DNA from: an uncultured Eubacteriales bacterium
GTDB lineage: Bacteria; Bacillota; Clostridia; Oscillospirales; Oscillospiraceae
DNA length: 56,040 bases
NCBI GenBank assembly: GCA_902465435.1
Contig: CABQNH010000009.1
Location: 1 to 56,040 of the forward strand
Direction of reading: 5' to 3'
A model generated the notes under the pieces. The model searched no databases. It was not told the DNA's origin and saw only the letters and a program-made list of their open reading frames with translations. The position numbers were made by a program, and so were the translations under genes. Positions 23,519 to 32,330 of the stretch are shown here, in pieces; within the stretch, counting starts at the first letter, position 1; each line of letters begins with the position of its first letter.

Positions 23519-25858
23519 ATGAGTAGTTTAGTGAAATACAGAATTCGAGAGGTCGCGGCGGATTTCGGAATGCAGCCGAAGGAGATTGCAGCCATCATCG
23601 CCAAATATTTTGAGAAGCCCAAGAGCAACCAGCAGGTGCTGGAGGATGCGGAGCTGAACCTGCTCTTTGACTATATCACGGCGCATCACCAGATCGATTC
23701 GCTGGCGCAGGTCTTTGCGGTTGCGCCCGCGCCCAAGGCGGAGGAAAAGAAGCCGGAGGCGGCCACGCGGGCGGCGGAGAAGAAGCCTGCCGAGGCGTCC
23801 GGCGCAAAGAAGGACGCGCCGAAGAAGGACGCAGCCGCAGCGGGCGGCGTGACCGTTACGAAGGAGCCGCAGCGCAAGCGCGAGCGCCGCGTTGTGGATA
23901 CCTCTGCCGTTACGGTCAACGCAGATCGCTTTGACGACCGCGTGGACGTGCTGATCTCTGAACGCGCGCAGAATTTCTCCGGCGGCAAGCAGAAGATCAA
24001 CAATAAGAACAAGAAAAAGCAGCAGCAGAAGGGCAAGTTCGGCACAAAGTCCCGCAACGAGGAGCAGGAGAAGATGCGCCGTCTGCAGCTGGAGATCATT
24101 AAGAAAACGCCGCTGACCGTTAAGATCCCGGATGAGATCACCGTTGGCGAGCTGGCCTCCCGCATGAAGAAAACCGCGGCGGAGGTAATCAAGTGCCTGA
24201 TGAAAAACGGCGTTCTGGCGGCAATTAACCAGACGATCGATTTCGACACCGCAGAATTCGTTGCAACCGAGCTGGGCTGCAAGGTCGAGCGCGAGATCGT
24301 TGTGACGATCGAAGAGCGCCTGTTTGACGACCATGAGGACACGGCTGACGAGCTGGTCGGCCGTCCGCCCGTCGTCGTTGTGATGGGTCACGTTGACCAC
24401 GGTAAGACTTCGCTGTTGGATGCGATCCGCCAGACGAACGTCGTTTCCGGCGAGGCGGGCGGCATCACGCAGCACATCGGCGCCTACACCGTGGAGCTGA
24501 ACGGTCAGCCAATCACGTTTTTGGATACGCCGGGTCACGCGGCCTTCACGGAGATGCGTGCGCGCGGCGCAATGTGCACCGATATTGCAATTCTGGTCGT
24601 GGCGGCGGACGACGGCATTATGCCGCAGACCGTCGAGGCCATCAACCACGCCAAGGCGGCGAAAATTCCGATCATCGTTGCGGTCAACAAGATGGATAAG
24701 CCGGGTGCAAATCCCGACCGCGTGCTGACCCAGCTTACGGAGCACGAACTGGTACCCTCCGACTGGGGCGGCGATACCGAGGTATGCCGTATTTCCGCCA
24801 AGACGCATGAGGGCATTGACGAGCTGCTTGAGACGGTGCTTCTGACGGCGGAGCTTGCCGACCTGAAGGCAAACCCCAACCGCGCGGCGAAGGGTACGGT
24901 CATTGAGGCACGGCTCGACAAAAACCGCGGCCCCATTGCGACGCTGCTTGTGCAGAACGGTACGCTGGAGCAGGGCAATATCATCATTGCCGGTACGGCC
25001 GTCGGCCGCGTGCGTGTGATGACGAACGACAAGGGACGCACGGTCAAGGTCGCCGGACCGTCCACGCCGGTCGAGATCACGGGCCTTGCCGAGGTCCCGG
25101 CGCCGGGCGACAGCTTTGCCGCCGTTGCCGATGAACGCATGGCGCGTCAGCTCGTCGAGCAGCGCAAGCAGGCCGAGAAGGACGCTGCGGCGCAGAAGGC
25201 CAGCAAGGTCACACTCGACAACCTCTTTGCCAAGATGCAGGAGGGTGAGATGAAGGAGCTGAACCTGATCGTCAAGGCGGACGTACAGGGTTCGGCGGAG
25301 GCGGTTCGCGCGTCCCTCGAGAAGCTCAGCAACGACGAGGTCCGCGTTTGCGTGATCCACGCGGGCGTCGGCGCGATCAACGAATCCGATATTCTTCTGG
25401 CCTCCACCTCAAACGCGATCGTTGTCGGCTTTAACGTCCGCCCGAACGAGGCGGCCGCCGCAGCAGCCAAGCGCGACCATGTGGACATGAGAATGTACCG
25501 CGTGATCTACGACGCGATCAATGAGATCGAGGCCGCCATGAAGGGTATGCTTGCCCCGCAGTACCGCGAGGCCGTCATCGGCCACGCCGAGGTTCGCCAG
25601 ACCTACAAGGTTTCCGCGATCGGCACCATCGCAGGCTGCTATGTCAAGGACGGCAAGATCACACGCGACGGACAGGTTCGTATTCTGCGTGATAATATCG
25701 TCATTCACGAAGGCCAAATCGGCTCTCTGCAGCGCTTCAAGGATAGCGTGAAGGAGGTCGCGGCAAACTATGAGTGCGGCATGTCCATCGAGAAGTACAA
25801 CGACATTAAGGAAGGCGATATTTTCGAGTGCTTCATTATGGAGGAAATTCCCCGCTGA
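23519..25858 (+). CDS. infB: Translation initiation factor IF-2
   Basis: 779 residues. GTPase that places fMet-tRNA on the ribosome. The N-terminal IF2_N segment (RIREVAADFGMQPKEIAAII) is followed by a low-complexity Ala/Lys/Pro/Glu linker (about 65-130) and a second IF2_N copy (about 195-250). The G domain has GHVDHGKTSLLDAI, DTPGHAAFTEMRARG and NKMDKPGANPD. Domains 2-4 complete the protein, ending in the tRNA-binding C2 barrel (MSIEKYNDIKEGDIFECF). Normal length for the phylum. Confidence 0.97.
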   Translation: MSSLVKYRIREVAADFGMQPKEIAAIIAKYFEKPKSNQQVLEDAELNLLFDYITAHHQIDSLAQVFAVAPAPKAEEKKPEAATRAAEKKPAEASGAKKDAPKKDAAAAGGVTVTKEPQRKRERRVVDTSAVTVNADRFDDRVDVLISERAQNFSGGKQKINNKNKKKQQQKGKFGTKSRNEEQEKMRRLQLEIIKKTPLTVKIPDEITVGELASRMKKTAAEVIKCLMKNGVLAAINQTIDFDTAEFVATELGCKVEREIVVTIEERLFDDHEDTADELVGRPPVVVVMGHVDHGKTSLLDAIRQTNVVSGEAGGITQHIGAYTVELNGQPITFLDTPGHAAFTEMRARGAMCTDIAILVVAADDGIMPQTVEAINHAKAAKIPIIVAVNKMDKPGANPDRVLTQLTEHELVPSDWGGDTEVCRISAKTHEGIDELLETVLLTAELADLKANPNRAAKGTVIEARLDKNRGPIATLLVQNGTLEQGNIIIAGTAVGRVRVMTNDKGRTVKVAGPSTPVEITGLAEVPAPGDSFAAVADERMARQLVEQRKQAEKDAAAQKASKVTLDNLFAKMQEGEMKELNLIVKADVQGSAEAVRASLEKLSNDEVRVCVIHAGVGAINESDILLASTSNAIVVGFNVRPNEAAAAAAKRDHVDMRMYRVIYDAINEIEAAMKGMLAPQYREAVIGHAEVRQTYKVSAIGTIAGCYVKDGKITRDGQVRILRDNIVIHEGQIGSLQRFKDSVKEVAANYECGMSIEKYNDIKEGDIFECFIMEEIPR

Positions 25859-25881
25859 GCACCGAATCTACCGCTGACATC

Positions 25882-25918
25882 GGATCCGGAAGCAGAATAC
25901 AGGTTTCCGGATCCCTTT
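25882..25918 (+). terminator. Hairpin between infB and rbfA
   Basis: GGATCCGGAA (25882-25891) pairs perfectly with TTCCGGATCC (25905-25914), followed by CTTT. A weak terminator or processing/stability hairpin, since rbfA to ribF continue without an obvious new promoter. Confidence 0.5.
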
Positions 25919-25931
25919 AAGGAGAAAAACT

Positions 25932-26309
25932 ATGGCATCCAACCGAATCGGACGCATTAACGAAGAAATCCAGCGCGAGCTTGCAGACCTTCTGCGCAGC
26001 ATGAAGGATCCTCGCGTGCAGAAAACCATGATTTCCATTACACGCGTCGAAACGACGAGCGACCTGCGCTATGCGAAGGTCTATGTCAGCTTTTTTGATA
26101 AGGACTGCGCCAAGGACGGCATGAAGGGCCTGAAATCCGCAGGCAGCTATCTGCGTCGCGAGTTGGGCAGCCGCCTGCAGCTTCGCTATACGCCGGAGCT
26201 GCAGTGGGTGCAGGACGATTCCATTACCCATGCGGCGCATATTCTGGATATTTTGTCCACACTGGACATTCCAAAGGACGAAGAAGATGAAAATAACGAC
26301 GCTGAATGA
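25932..26309 (+). CDS. rbfA: Ribosome-binding factor A
   Basis: 125 residues. A KH-like cold-shock factor for late 30S maturation. Signatures: RINEEIQRELADLLRSMKDPRV at the start, ISITRVETTSDLRYAKVYVS, and LRRELGSRLQLRYTPELQWVQDDSI. Starts after aaggag. Its 3' end overlaps the next gene by 23 bases, indicating tight coupling. Confidence 0.93.
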   Translation: MASNRIGRINEEIQRELADLLRSMKDPRVQKTMISITRVETTSDLRYAKVYVSFFDKDCAKDGMKGLKSAGSYLRRELGSRLQLRYTPELQWVQDDSITHAAHILDILSTLDIPKDEEDENNDAE

Positions 26310-27249
26310 GGCCGCCGAATGGCTGATGGGTCAGGACGACTTTGTCATCCTGACCCATCGTCGGCCGGATGGGGATGCGGTCGGCAGCGCGGCGGCGCTC
26401 TGCCTTGGCCTGCGCAGCCTCGGCAAGTGCGCAAGCATCCTGCAGAATCCGCAGCTCACGCCGAAGATGGCTCCCTTCTGGGAGAACCTGACCTGTGAGA
26501 AGGAGGGCGACGCGCTGCTTGTCGCGGTCGATCTTGCTTCGGAGGCGCAGTTTTCCTATTCCTCCACGCACCTGACGCAGCGCGTGCTTCTGAGCATCGA
26601 TCACCACGGCTCGAACACCGATTATGCGGCGCGGACCTATGTGGAGCCGGATACGGCCGCCTGCGGCGAAATTGTGCTGCGGCTTTTGCGGCAGATGTCC
26701 GTAAAAATTGACAGGCGCATGGCGGAGGCAATGTATCTGGCGATTTCGACGGATACCGGCTGCTTCCGCTACAGCAACGTTACGGCCGATACGCTGCGCG
26801 CTGCGGCGGACTGCCGGGACTGCGGTGCGGATACCTTTGCGATCAATCAGGCGTTTTTCATGACAAAGCGCCTAGCGAGGCTGAAGCTTGACGCGTATCT
26901 TGTCCGCACGATGGAGCTTTACCATGGGGGCAAGGTGGCGGTCAATGTGCTGCCGGAACGGACGCTCCGTTCCTTTGGCGTGGTGGAGGACGATATTGAC
27001 AATATTTCCGGCTTTGCGCGGGAGATCGAGGGCGTGGAAATCGCCGTGGTAGTACGGCAGACGCCGCTGGGGCATTACGGAAAGCTTTCCGTGCGGACCT
27101 CGCCGCGCTATGACGCCTCGGCAATCTGCGCGCCTTTGGGCGGCGGCGGGCATCGCGCCGCAGCGGGCGCGACGACGCAAATGGACATGGCCGGCGCAAA
27201 GGCGGCGGTTTTGCAGGTCATTGACGGCCTGTTTGAAAAGAAAGCGTAA
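26287..27249 (+). CDS. nrnA: DHH/DHHA1 phosphoesterase, NrnA-like
   Basis: 320 residues from the ATG at 26287 (MKITTLNEAAEWL), which aligns with the family N-terminus; the upstream extension lies inside rbfA. The DHH domain has HRRPDGDAVGS near residue 27 and the signature IDHHGSN near 105. The DHHA1 domain ends with the substrate loop GGGGHRAAAGA near 290. NrnA degrades nano-RNA and dephosphorylates 3'-phosphoadenosine 5'-phosphate. It commonly sits between rbfA and truB in Firmicutes. Confidence 0.9.
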   Translation: MKITTLNEAAEWLMGQDDFVILTHRRPDGDAVGSAAALCLGLRSLGKCASILQNPQLTPKMAPFWENLTCEKEGDALLVAVDLASEAQFSYSSTHLTQRVLLSIDHHGSNTDYAARTYVEPDTAACGEIVLRLLRQMSVKIDRRMAEAMYLAISTDTGCFRYSNVTADTLRAAADCRDCGADTFAINQAFFMTKRLARLKLDAYLVRTMELYHGGKVAVNVLPERTLRSFGVVEDDIDNISGFAREIEGVEIAVVVRQTPLGHYGKLSVRTSPRYDASAICAPLGGGGHRAAAGATTQMDMAGAKAAVLQVIDGLFEKKA

Positions 27250-27261
27250 TGGGGGCGGGCT

Positions 27262-28134
27262 ATGCCGAACGGAATATTGATTGTGGATAAGCCGGAGGGC
27301 TGGACAAGTCAGGACGTGGTTTCCAAGCTGCGCGGCGTGTTCCATGAGCGGCGCATCGGCCACGGCGGTACGCTCGATCCGATGGCGACCGGCGTTCTTC
27401 CGGTCTTTCTCGGCAGGGCGACGCGCGCGGTCGAGTTTTTTGAGTCCGCAGAGAAGGAGTATCTTGCCGGGCTGCGGCTGGGGCTTTCCACCAACACGCA
27501 GGATACGAGCGGCGAGGCGGTGATGCAGCGCCCGGTTTCCTGCACGAGAGAGGAGCTTTGCACGGCGCTTGCGGCGTTTACGGGGGAGATCAAACAGATC
27601 CCACCGATGTACTCCGCCATTAAAATCGGCGGCAGAAAGCTCTATGAGCTGGCGCGTGCCGGGAAAGAGGTGGCGCGTGCGCCGCGCAGGATTCAAATCT
27701 TCTCCATGGAGCTTTTGGAGGGCGCGGACGCGGATTGGCGTCTGCGCGTGCACTGCTCCAAGGGAACCTATGTCCGCACGCTTTGCCACGACATCGGCGA
27801 GTTTTTGGGCTGCGGCGGCTGCATGAGCAGTCTCCGGCGCACACGGGCGGGCTGCTTTACGCTTGCGGATGCCCATCCCCTGGACGAGATCCTTGCGGCG
27901 GCGGAGCAGGAGCGAAGTGCGCTCCTGCGGCCGGTCGACACGCTGTTTGCCGCGCTGCCCGCCGTGCGCGTGCCGAAGCGTGCGGAAAAGGCCTGCCGCA
28001 ACGGGGCGGCGTTTCCGCTTGCAGGGCCTGCGGAGGGACGCTATCGCGTTTACAGCGAGCAGGGCGAGTTTTTGATGCTGGGTAAGCTGCAGAACGGCCG
28101 CATGGAAACGGTCAAGAGCTTTTTTGAGGTGTGA
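27262..28134 (+). CDS. truB: tRNA pseudouridine-55 synthase
   Basis: 290 residues. Makes the pseudouridine of the tRNA T-loop. Signatures: ILIVDKPEGWTSQDVV, the catalytic-Asp motif HGGTLDPMATGVLPV (about residues 34-48), PPMYSAIKIGGRKLYELAR, and SKGTYVRTLCHDIGEFLGC. The C-terminal domain is short. 12 bases after nrnA; ribF follows four bases later. Confidence 0.95.
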   Translation: MPNGILIVDKPEGWTSQDVVSKLRGVFHERRIGHGGTLDPMATGVLPVFLGRATRAVEFFESAEKEYLAGLRLGLSTNTQDTSGEAVMQRPVSCTREELCTALAAFTGEIKQIPPMYSAIKIGGRKLYELARAGKEVARAPRRIQIFSMELLEGADADWRLRVHCSKGTYVRTLCHDIGEFLGCGGCMSSLRRTRAGCFTLADAHPLDEILAAAEQERSALLRPVDTLFAALPAVRVPKRAEKACRNGAAFPLAGPAEGRYRVYSEQGEFLMLGKLQNGRMETVKSFFEV

Positions 28135-28137
28135 AAC

Positions 28138-29082
28138 TTGGAACAACAACGCGTAATTGCACTGGGCTTTTTTGACGGCGTGCATCTCGGGCACGGTGCG
28201 CTGCTGCGCGAGGCGGTTCGCATTGCCGGGCAGCGGGGGCTGAAAGCGGCGGCAATCAGCTTTGACCGGCATCCCGGCACGCTGATTCCCGGAAGGAGCG
28301 TGAAGCTTCTGAGCAGCTGCGCGGAGCGGGAGGCGCTGATGCGGCGGCTTTACGGCATCGACGAGGTGATTTTTCTGCACTTTGACCGTGCGCGCATGGA
28401 GCAGCCGTGGCAGAAGTTTGTGACGCAGACGCTGGTGCGGCAATATGGTGCGGCGCATGTGATCTGCGGAGAAAGCTTCCGCTTCGGCTACCGCGGCGAG
28501 GGGACGCCGGAGCTGCTGCGCCGCTGCTGCGCGGCGCATGGCGTCGGCGTGACGGTGATCGCACCGGTGCAGGTGGAGGGAAGAACCGTCTCCTCCACCT
28601 ATATTCGGCAGCTGCTTGCGGAAGGCGACGTGTTAGAGGCGGCGCGTTATCTCGGGCACCGGCACTGCTTTACCGGTGAGGTTTCCCACGGCGCACACCT
28701 GGGCAGCTCGCTCGGCTTCCCAACGGCAAATCTGCTGGTGCCGGAGGAGCTTCTTGCGCCGCGCTTCGGCGTTTATGCGACGGTGGTCTATTGCGCGGGG
28801 CGTGCCTACGGTGCGGTGACGAATGTCGGCGTTGCGCCGACGGTCGGCGCGCGGCCGGTGCGCATCGAATCGAACCTGCTGGATTTTGCAGGCGACCTTT
28901 ACGGAAGGACGATCCGGGTCGAGTTTCAGTCGTTCCTGCGTGCCGAGACACGGTTTGCTTCGCTCAAGGCACTAAAGGATGCGATTGCGGCCGATGCGAA
29001 GGCGGCGCGCCGCTGTCTTGCAGAAGAAAAGCTGCAGAATTTGGCGGAAGAATGCGATCGGGCGGATTTGGAGAGCCCTTAG
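28138..29082 (+). CDS. ribF: Bifunctional riboflavin kinase/FAD synthetase
   Basis: 314 residues with a TTG start at 28138, four bases after truB; no ATG or GTG fits the family N-terminus better. The FAD synthetase domain (1-170) has the nucleotidyltransferase motif GFFDGVHLGHGAL, and VSSTYIRQLLAEGDV. The kinase domain (about 180-300) has GEVSHGAHLGSSLGFPTANL and the conserved YGAVTNVGVAPTVG. It makes FMN and FAD. Last gene of the rimP operon; a long terminator follows. Confidence 0.93.
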   Translation: MEQQRVIALGFFDGVHLGHGALLREAVRIAGQRGLKAAAISFDRHPGTLIPGRSVKLLSSCAEREALMRRLYGIDEVIFLHFDRARMEQPWQKFVTQTLVRQYGAAHVICGESFRFGYRGEGTPELLRRCCAAHGVGVTVIAPVQVEGRTVSSTYIRQLLAEGDVLEAARYLGHRHCFTGEVSHGAHLGSSLGFPTANLLVPEELLAPRFGVYATVVYCAGRAYGAVTNVGVAPTVGARPVRIESNLLDFAGDLYGRTIRVEFQSFLRAETRFASLKALKDAIAADAKAARRCLAEEKLQNLAEECDRADLESP

Positions 29083-29200
29083 AGAAAACGGCGGCCGGCT
29101 TGCTGAGCGCCGGGGGATCGGTGCTTTTTCAGACTGCCAATCAAGCAAGCACATAGGCGTCAAAGTGGACAGTTTTTACTGTTTCCATTTTCAAAAAGGA

Positions 29201-29252
29201 AACCTTTGAATCAATTTACTGCCTGCCGCAGGAGATTGATTCAAGGGTTTTC
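29201..29252 (+). terminator. Terminator of the rimP-ribF operon
   Basis: A 15-bp stem with one G-T wobble: AACCTTTGAATCAAT (29201-29215) against ATTGATTCAAGGGTT (29235-29249), with an inner CCTG/CAGG stem, then TTTTCTT. Confidence 0.8.
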
Positions 29253-29339
29253 TTGCTGTAACGCAGCGCCGCACGCAATTTGCATGGATGCGGGCTTTCC
29301 GCGCAAAGGTGCGGCGAAGGATGCGGAGGAGCGCTTTGT

Positions 29340-29386
29340 AAAAAAATCACGCGGAGCGATACCAACCATTCGGCGGTTTCCGCGTG
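29340..29386 (-). terminator. Terminator of the macro/HD gene pair
   Basis: On the minus strand CACGCGGA (29386-29379) pairs with TCCGCGTG (29355-29348), then ATTTTTTT. It overlaps the 3' end of the HD-protein frame, showing that the tail of that frame is not original coding sequence. Confidence 0.7.
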
Positions 29387-29784
29387 TAAAAAAAGAAAAG
29401 AAAGGCGAATATTATGTGGATTCTCTTTGCATTTGGTTCGGCGCTGTTGTGCCGCAAGTCGGCAAGCTTTACCGTCCGCGCGATAGAATTCTGCTTCAGC
29501 CTTGCGACATAGTCAAGGTAGGGGAGCGCGTCATCATGCGTCAGCAGCCGCAGCGCGTCCGTGACCGCCTTGGGAAAGCCCATTGCGGCAATGTCCTCGA
29601 CGGTGCAGGCGGTGTCCTCTGCGACGTCGTGCAGCAGTGCGGCGATCGTTGTGTTCTCATCCGGCATCTGTTCGGCCAGATGGAAGGGGTGAAAAACATA
29701 GGGAAGTCCGCTCTTGTCCACCTGATCTCTGTGCGCGCAATAGCACAGCTTCAGCGCTTTCTTTGTCCATTCGGTATAAATCAT
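29347..29784 (-). pseudogene. HD-domain (RelA/SpoT-type) hydrolase, C-terminally truncated
   Basis: 145 codons. Residues 1-112 match small stand-alone HD hydrolases related to ppGpp hydrolase domains: MIYTEWTKKALKLCYCAH, SGLPYVFHPFHLAEQM, the HD motif IAALLHDVAEDT, and TVKLADLRHNS. Relatives continue after RHNS with about 30 residues of Arg/Glu-rich helix. Here the frame runs instead into IFAFLFFFYTRK, across a terminator stem. The 3' end therefore appears deleted, though the catalytic residues remain and it may still be made. Starts after aaggaggagg, 17 bases after the macro-domain gene. Confidence 0.7.
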
Positions 29785-29800
29785 GGCGGAATCCTCCTCC

Positions 29801-30786
29801 TTATGCGCCTAAGAGCGGCTGGTCAAAGGCAAAAAGCGTTTCATTGATGCGAAAAATGCCGTAATCCTGATGCTGGATAAAGTATTCGAGGATGACATCA
29901 AATTTGTTGCTGTGGGAGAGCGCAAAGCCGGCCTTTCTCAGCATATTCTGCGCTTCCCAGAGCGGCAACTCCAGCGCAATGGCGAAAGCAAGCGCCGTAG
30001 GTTTGCTGGGCTTGTAGTGCGGGTCGCTGCGGATCTTGGAAAACAGCTTGCGGTCGATGTTGGCCTTTTTGTAGCACGCCGCGTCGCTGATACCCCGCTC
30101 GTCGATCTTTCGAAGCAGCATCTGGGAGAAGCTCTCGTCCATGGTGTTGAGCAGCTCGTTTAAGTCCTGCGGCGGCTGTATTGCAGCCTGAGGCAGCGCG
30201 GCATCGCAATTCCAAGCGCGGGACTGGGAAGCGGCCTGTTTCGCGTGCAGAGGTGCGTGGCCGCATAGCGCTCGCCGATGTATTCCGTGATATCCCAAAT
30301 CAGCTTTTTGCTGACCTGAAAGCACTCCCGGTCAAATACGACGAGGTATATCAGCATGCCGTTATCCAGAAGGAAGCGGCGGATTTCGTCCATTGCAATT
30401 TGCAGCGCCAGCTCCCTGGGGAAAGCGAACGCGCCCGATGAGATCAGCGGAAAGGCCACGGATTCACAGCCGACCGTCTGGGCGAGCCGCAGCGACTCGC
30501 GATAGCAGGAGGCCAGCTGCTCCGGCTCGCCGGATCCTCCGCCCGCCCAGCGCGGGCCGGCGGTATGAATCACATAGCGGCACGGAAGGCGATAGCCCTT
30601 TGTAAGCTTGGCCTGCCCGACCTCGCAGCTGCCGAGCCGCAGGCATTCTGCCTGCAGCGCCTCGCCTGCCGCTGCGTGGATCGCGCCGTCTACGCCGCCA
30701 CCGCCGCAGAGCTTGCGGTTCGCGGCGTTTACGATGGCGTCGCAGTGAACGCGCATAATATCTTCCCGGATGATCTGAAATGGCAT
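29801..30786 (-). pseudogene. Macro-domain (ADP-ribose) protein with frameshift
   Basis: The ATG at 30786 follows ggagcgggggtccc. The macro domain (residues about 1-175) is intact: DAIVNAANRKLCGGGGVDGAIH for ADP-ribose binding, YVIHTAGPRW, and FPLISSGAFAFP. After about residue 180 this frame degenerates (stop at 30160). A -1 shift near 30240 continues into a second frame ending at 29801 with the C-terminal domain normally fused to this clostridial family: MLLRKIDERGISDAACYKKA, KLFSKIRSDPHYKPSK, and DVILEYFIQHQDYGIF. Both halves look well conserved, so the break is recent, or a sequencing error. Macro domains remove or bind ADP-ribose; the helix-rich tail resembles an Xre-type fold. Confidence 0.75.
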
Positions 30787-30896
30787 GGGACCCCCGCTCC
30801 TTTCCTGATTTGCCTGCCGAACAGTTTCCACCTTTGCGGGAACAAACTGCACCCCGACCGGGCAGCGCTTTGGGCAGACGCTGGGCATCTATACCG

Positions 30897-30902
30897 ATTA
30901 TA
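30897..30902 (-). promoter_or_regulatory. Extended -10 element upstream of the macro-domain gene
   Basis: On the minus strand, TGcTATAAT with the hexamer at 30902-30897. The -35 is weak (TGGCAC at 17 bases). Gives a leader of about 105 bases. Confidence 0.5.
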
Positions 30903-30998
30903 GCAGAAAAGCGGACGGCGTGCCACCCGTTTTGTGGGAAAATGATGCGAAAACGCGTCCCGCGGGACGCTGTGTCGGCATATTTTCTTGTATAGGGC

Positions 30999-31027
30999 TT
31001 GTGGGAAGGGAAAAAAGTTGCTATAAT
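30999..31027 (+). promoter_or_regulatory. Promoter of the Nudix-DUF1653 gene
   Basis: TTGTGG (30999-31004), 17-base spacer, perfect TATAAT (31022-31027). Confidence 0.65.
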
Positions 31028-31098
31028 ACAATAAAATAGGGAAAAAGGCGACGCCTGCGCGAGCGGCAGGCGGACAAGCCGCGCTGGGAGGGAGCGCA

Positions 31099-31878
31099 AT
31101 GGAGCTATGGGACGTTTATGACGAAAGACGGCGGCGAACCGGCCGCACCCATGTACGCGGCGTACCGCTGCGGCCGGGGGAGTATCACCTTGTCGTGTTT
31201 GCTTGGATCTACAATGCGCGCGGTGAAATTCTGCTGACGCTGCGCGACCCGCAGAAGCCGTCCTACCCCAACACATGGGCCTGCACCGGCGGCTCCGCGA
31301 TCCGCGGCGAGAGCAGCATGGCTGCTATTCGGCGAGAGGTGCGCGAGGAAACGGGCATTACATTTGCACCGGAGGCGCTGACCCTGCTGAAAAGCCAACG
31401 CGAGCGAAACAGCTTCCGGGATATTTATGCGCTGCACTGTGAGCAGCCGGTGGAGTCGCTGACCATGCAGCCCGGAGAGACGGTCGCGGCGCAGTGGGTT
31501 TCGCTGGAGCGACTGGAGGAAATGATCCATGCGGACGAAATTGCCGCCCCGGATGCGATGCTGTATCGGCAGGTGCGCGCGCAGCTCGAGGAGCTGATCG
31601 CGCGGGCACGCGACGGAGGCACTGCATGGGAGCGGACGCCGCAGGACGCGCCGATCCGACCCGGGCGCTATCGCCACTTTAAGGGCAATGAATATGAGGT
31701 GCTCTTTACCGCGCGGCATTCCGAAACGCGGGAGGAGATGGTAGTCTATCGTGCGCTCTACGGGGAGTACGGCCTTTGGGTCAGACCTGCCTCCATGTGG
31801 AGAGAGACGGTCGTGCGGAACGGAAAGCGGCAGCCACGCTTTCGCTTTCTCGGCGATACGAAGGGCGGCGCCGAATAG
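31099..31878 (+). CDS. Nudix hydrolase fused to a DUF1653 domain
   Basis: 259 residues. The Nudix domain (1-165) resembles the isopentenyl-diphosphate isomerase/YfcD-like group (start MELWDVYDERRRRTGR). The Nudix box is complete: GGSAIRGESSMAAIRREVRE then ETGI, with all three catalytic Glu. The last 65 residues form a DUF1653 domain (GRYRHFKGNEYEVLFTARHS, then VVYRALYGEYGLWVRP), usually a separate small protein of unknown role. Starts after gggaggg. The substrate cannot be told from the sequence; a nucleotide or alkyl diphosphate is likely. Confidence 0.85.
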   Translation: MELWDVYDERRRRTGRTHVRGVPLRPGEYHLVVFAWIYNARGEILLTLRDPQKPSYPNTWACTGGSAIRGESSMAAIRREVREETGITFAPEALTLLKSQRERNSFRDIYALHCEQPVESLTMQPGETVAAQWVSLERLEEMIHADEIAAPDAMLYRQVRAQLEELIARARDGGTAWERTPQDAPIRPGRYRHFKGNEYEVLFTARHSETREEMVVYRALYGEYGLWVRPASMWRETVVRNGKRQPRFRFLGDTKGGAE

Positions 31879-32006
31879 CTCCCCTGCGGCGGGTGGCGGC
31901 ATATCCCGCACTATGCGGATCACAGAGCGATTTCCGGCCGCTGCGGCCGTAAGGGGATGCGGTGCCTTGCGCGGTTCGATTGAACGGAACAGAGAACTCA
32001 TAATAG

Positions 32007-32056
32007 AAAAAGCTCCCGCATTGCCGGAACGCTGCTTCGGGCAATGCGGGGCTTTT
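32007..32056. terminator. Bidirectional terminator between converging genes
   Basis: AAAAAGCTCCCGCATTGCC pairs with GGCAATGCGGGGCTTTTT; A/T runs at both ends serve the Nudix gene and the minus-strand Cys-rich gene. Confidence 0.8.
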
Positions 32057-32329
32057 TCACAGCTGCTTTTTGGCAAGCTCAAGAATTTTCGGCATTTCGG
32101 AGAGAATTTCATCATAGTTTTCGCGGCAGTGCGGGCGGCTGCAGAGAGAGCAGTCCTTGATCCCGTTCGGCAGGAAGCGGGGATTTCCGCCGCAGCGATC
32201 CGACAGCGCGTAGAGCGGACAATAACAAAACAGACAGTTGAAATCCTTTTCCTCCGGCATGGCATGGCAGGGAAAATACTCGCAGGCGCGATTCTGGTAA
32301 AATGCATAGGCGCGGGACGTTTTTTCCAT
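32057..32329 (-). CDS. Cysteine-rich small-domain metal-binding protein
   Basis: 90 residues from the ATG at 32329, after ggaggt; the longer frame starts inside psd. Cys and His are clustered: CEYFPCH, then NCLFCYCPLY, DRCGGN, and DCSLCSRPH, the pattern of the PF04071 Cys-rich small domain (KDFNCLFCYCPLY is diagnostic). A zinc or other metal site is expected; the role is unknown, though relatives sit near cobalamin or anaerobic metabolism genes. Its ribosome site lies at the very end of psd, so the two genes are probably coupled. Confidence 0.8.
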   Translation of the reverse strand: MEKTSRAYAFYQNRACEYFPCHAMPEEKDFNCLFCYCPLYALSDRCGGNPRFLPNGIKDCSLCSRPHCRENYDEILSEMPKILELAKKQL

Positions 32330-32330
32330 A

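Noticed and set aside
23528..25360. Minus-strand frame of 610 codons opposite infB
   Set aside because: Antisense shadow; infB motifs are complete on the plus strand.
29206..29847. Plus-strand frame of 213 codons between ribF and the macro gene
   Set aside because: It crosses two terminators and is antisense to the HD-domain gene; the N-terminal part covers a terminator stem.
30160..30260. Programmed -1 frameshifting in the macro-domain gene
   Set aside because: No slippery heptamer or downstream pseudoknot was seen near the frame change; a mutation or sequence error is simpler.
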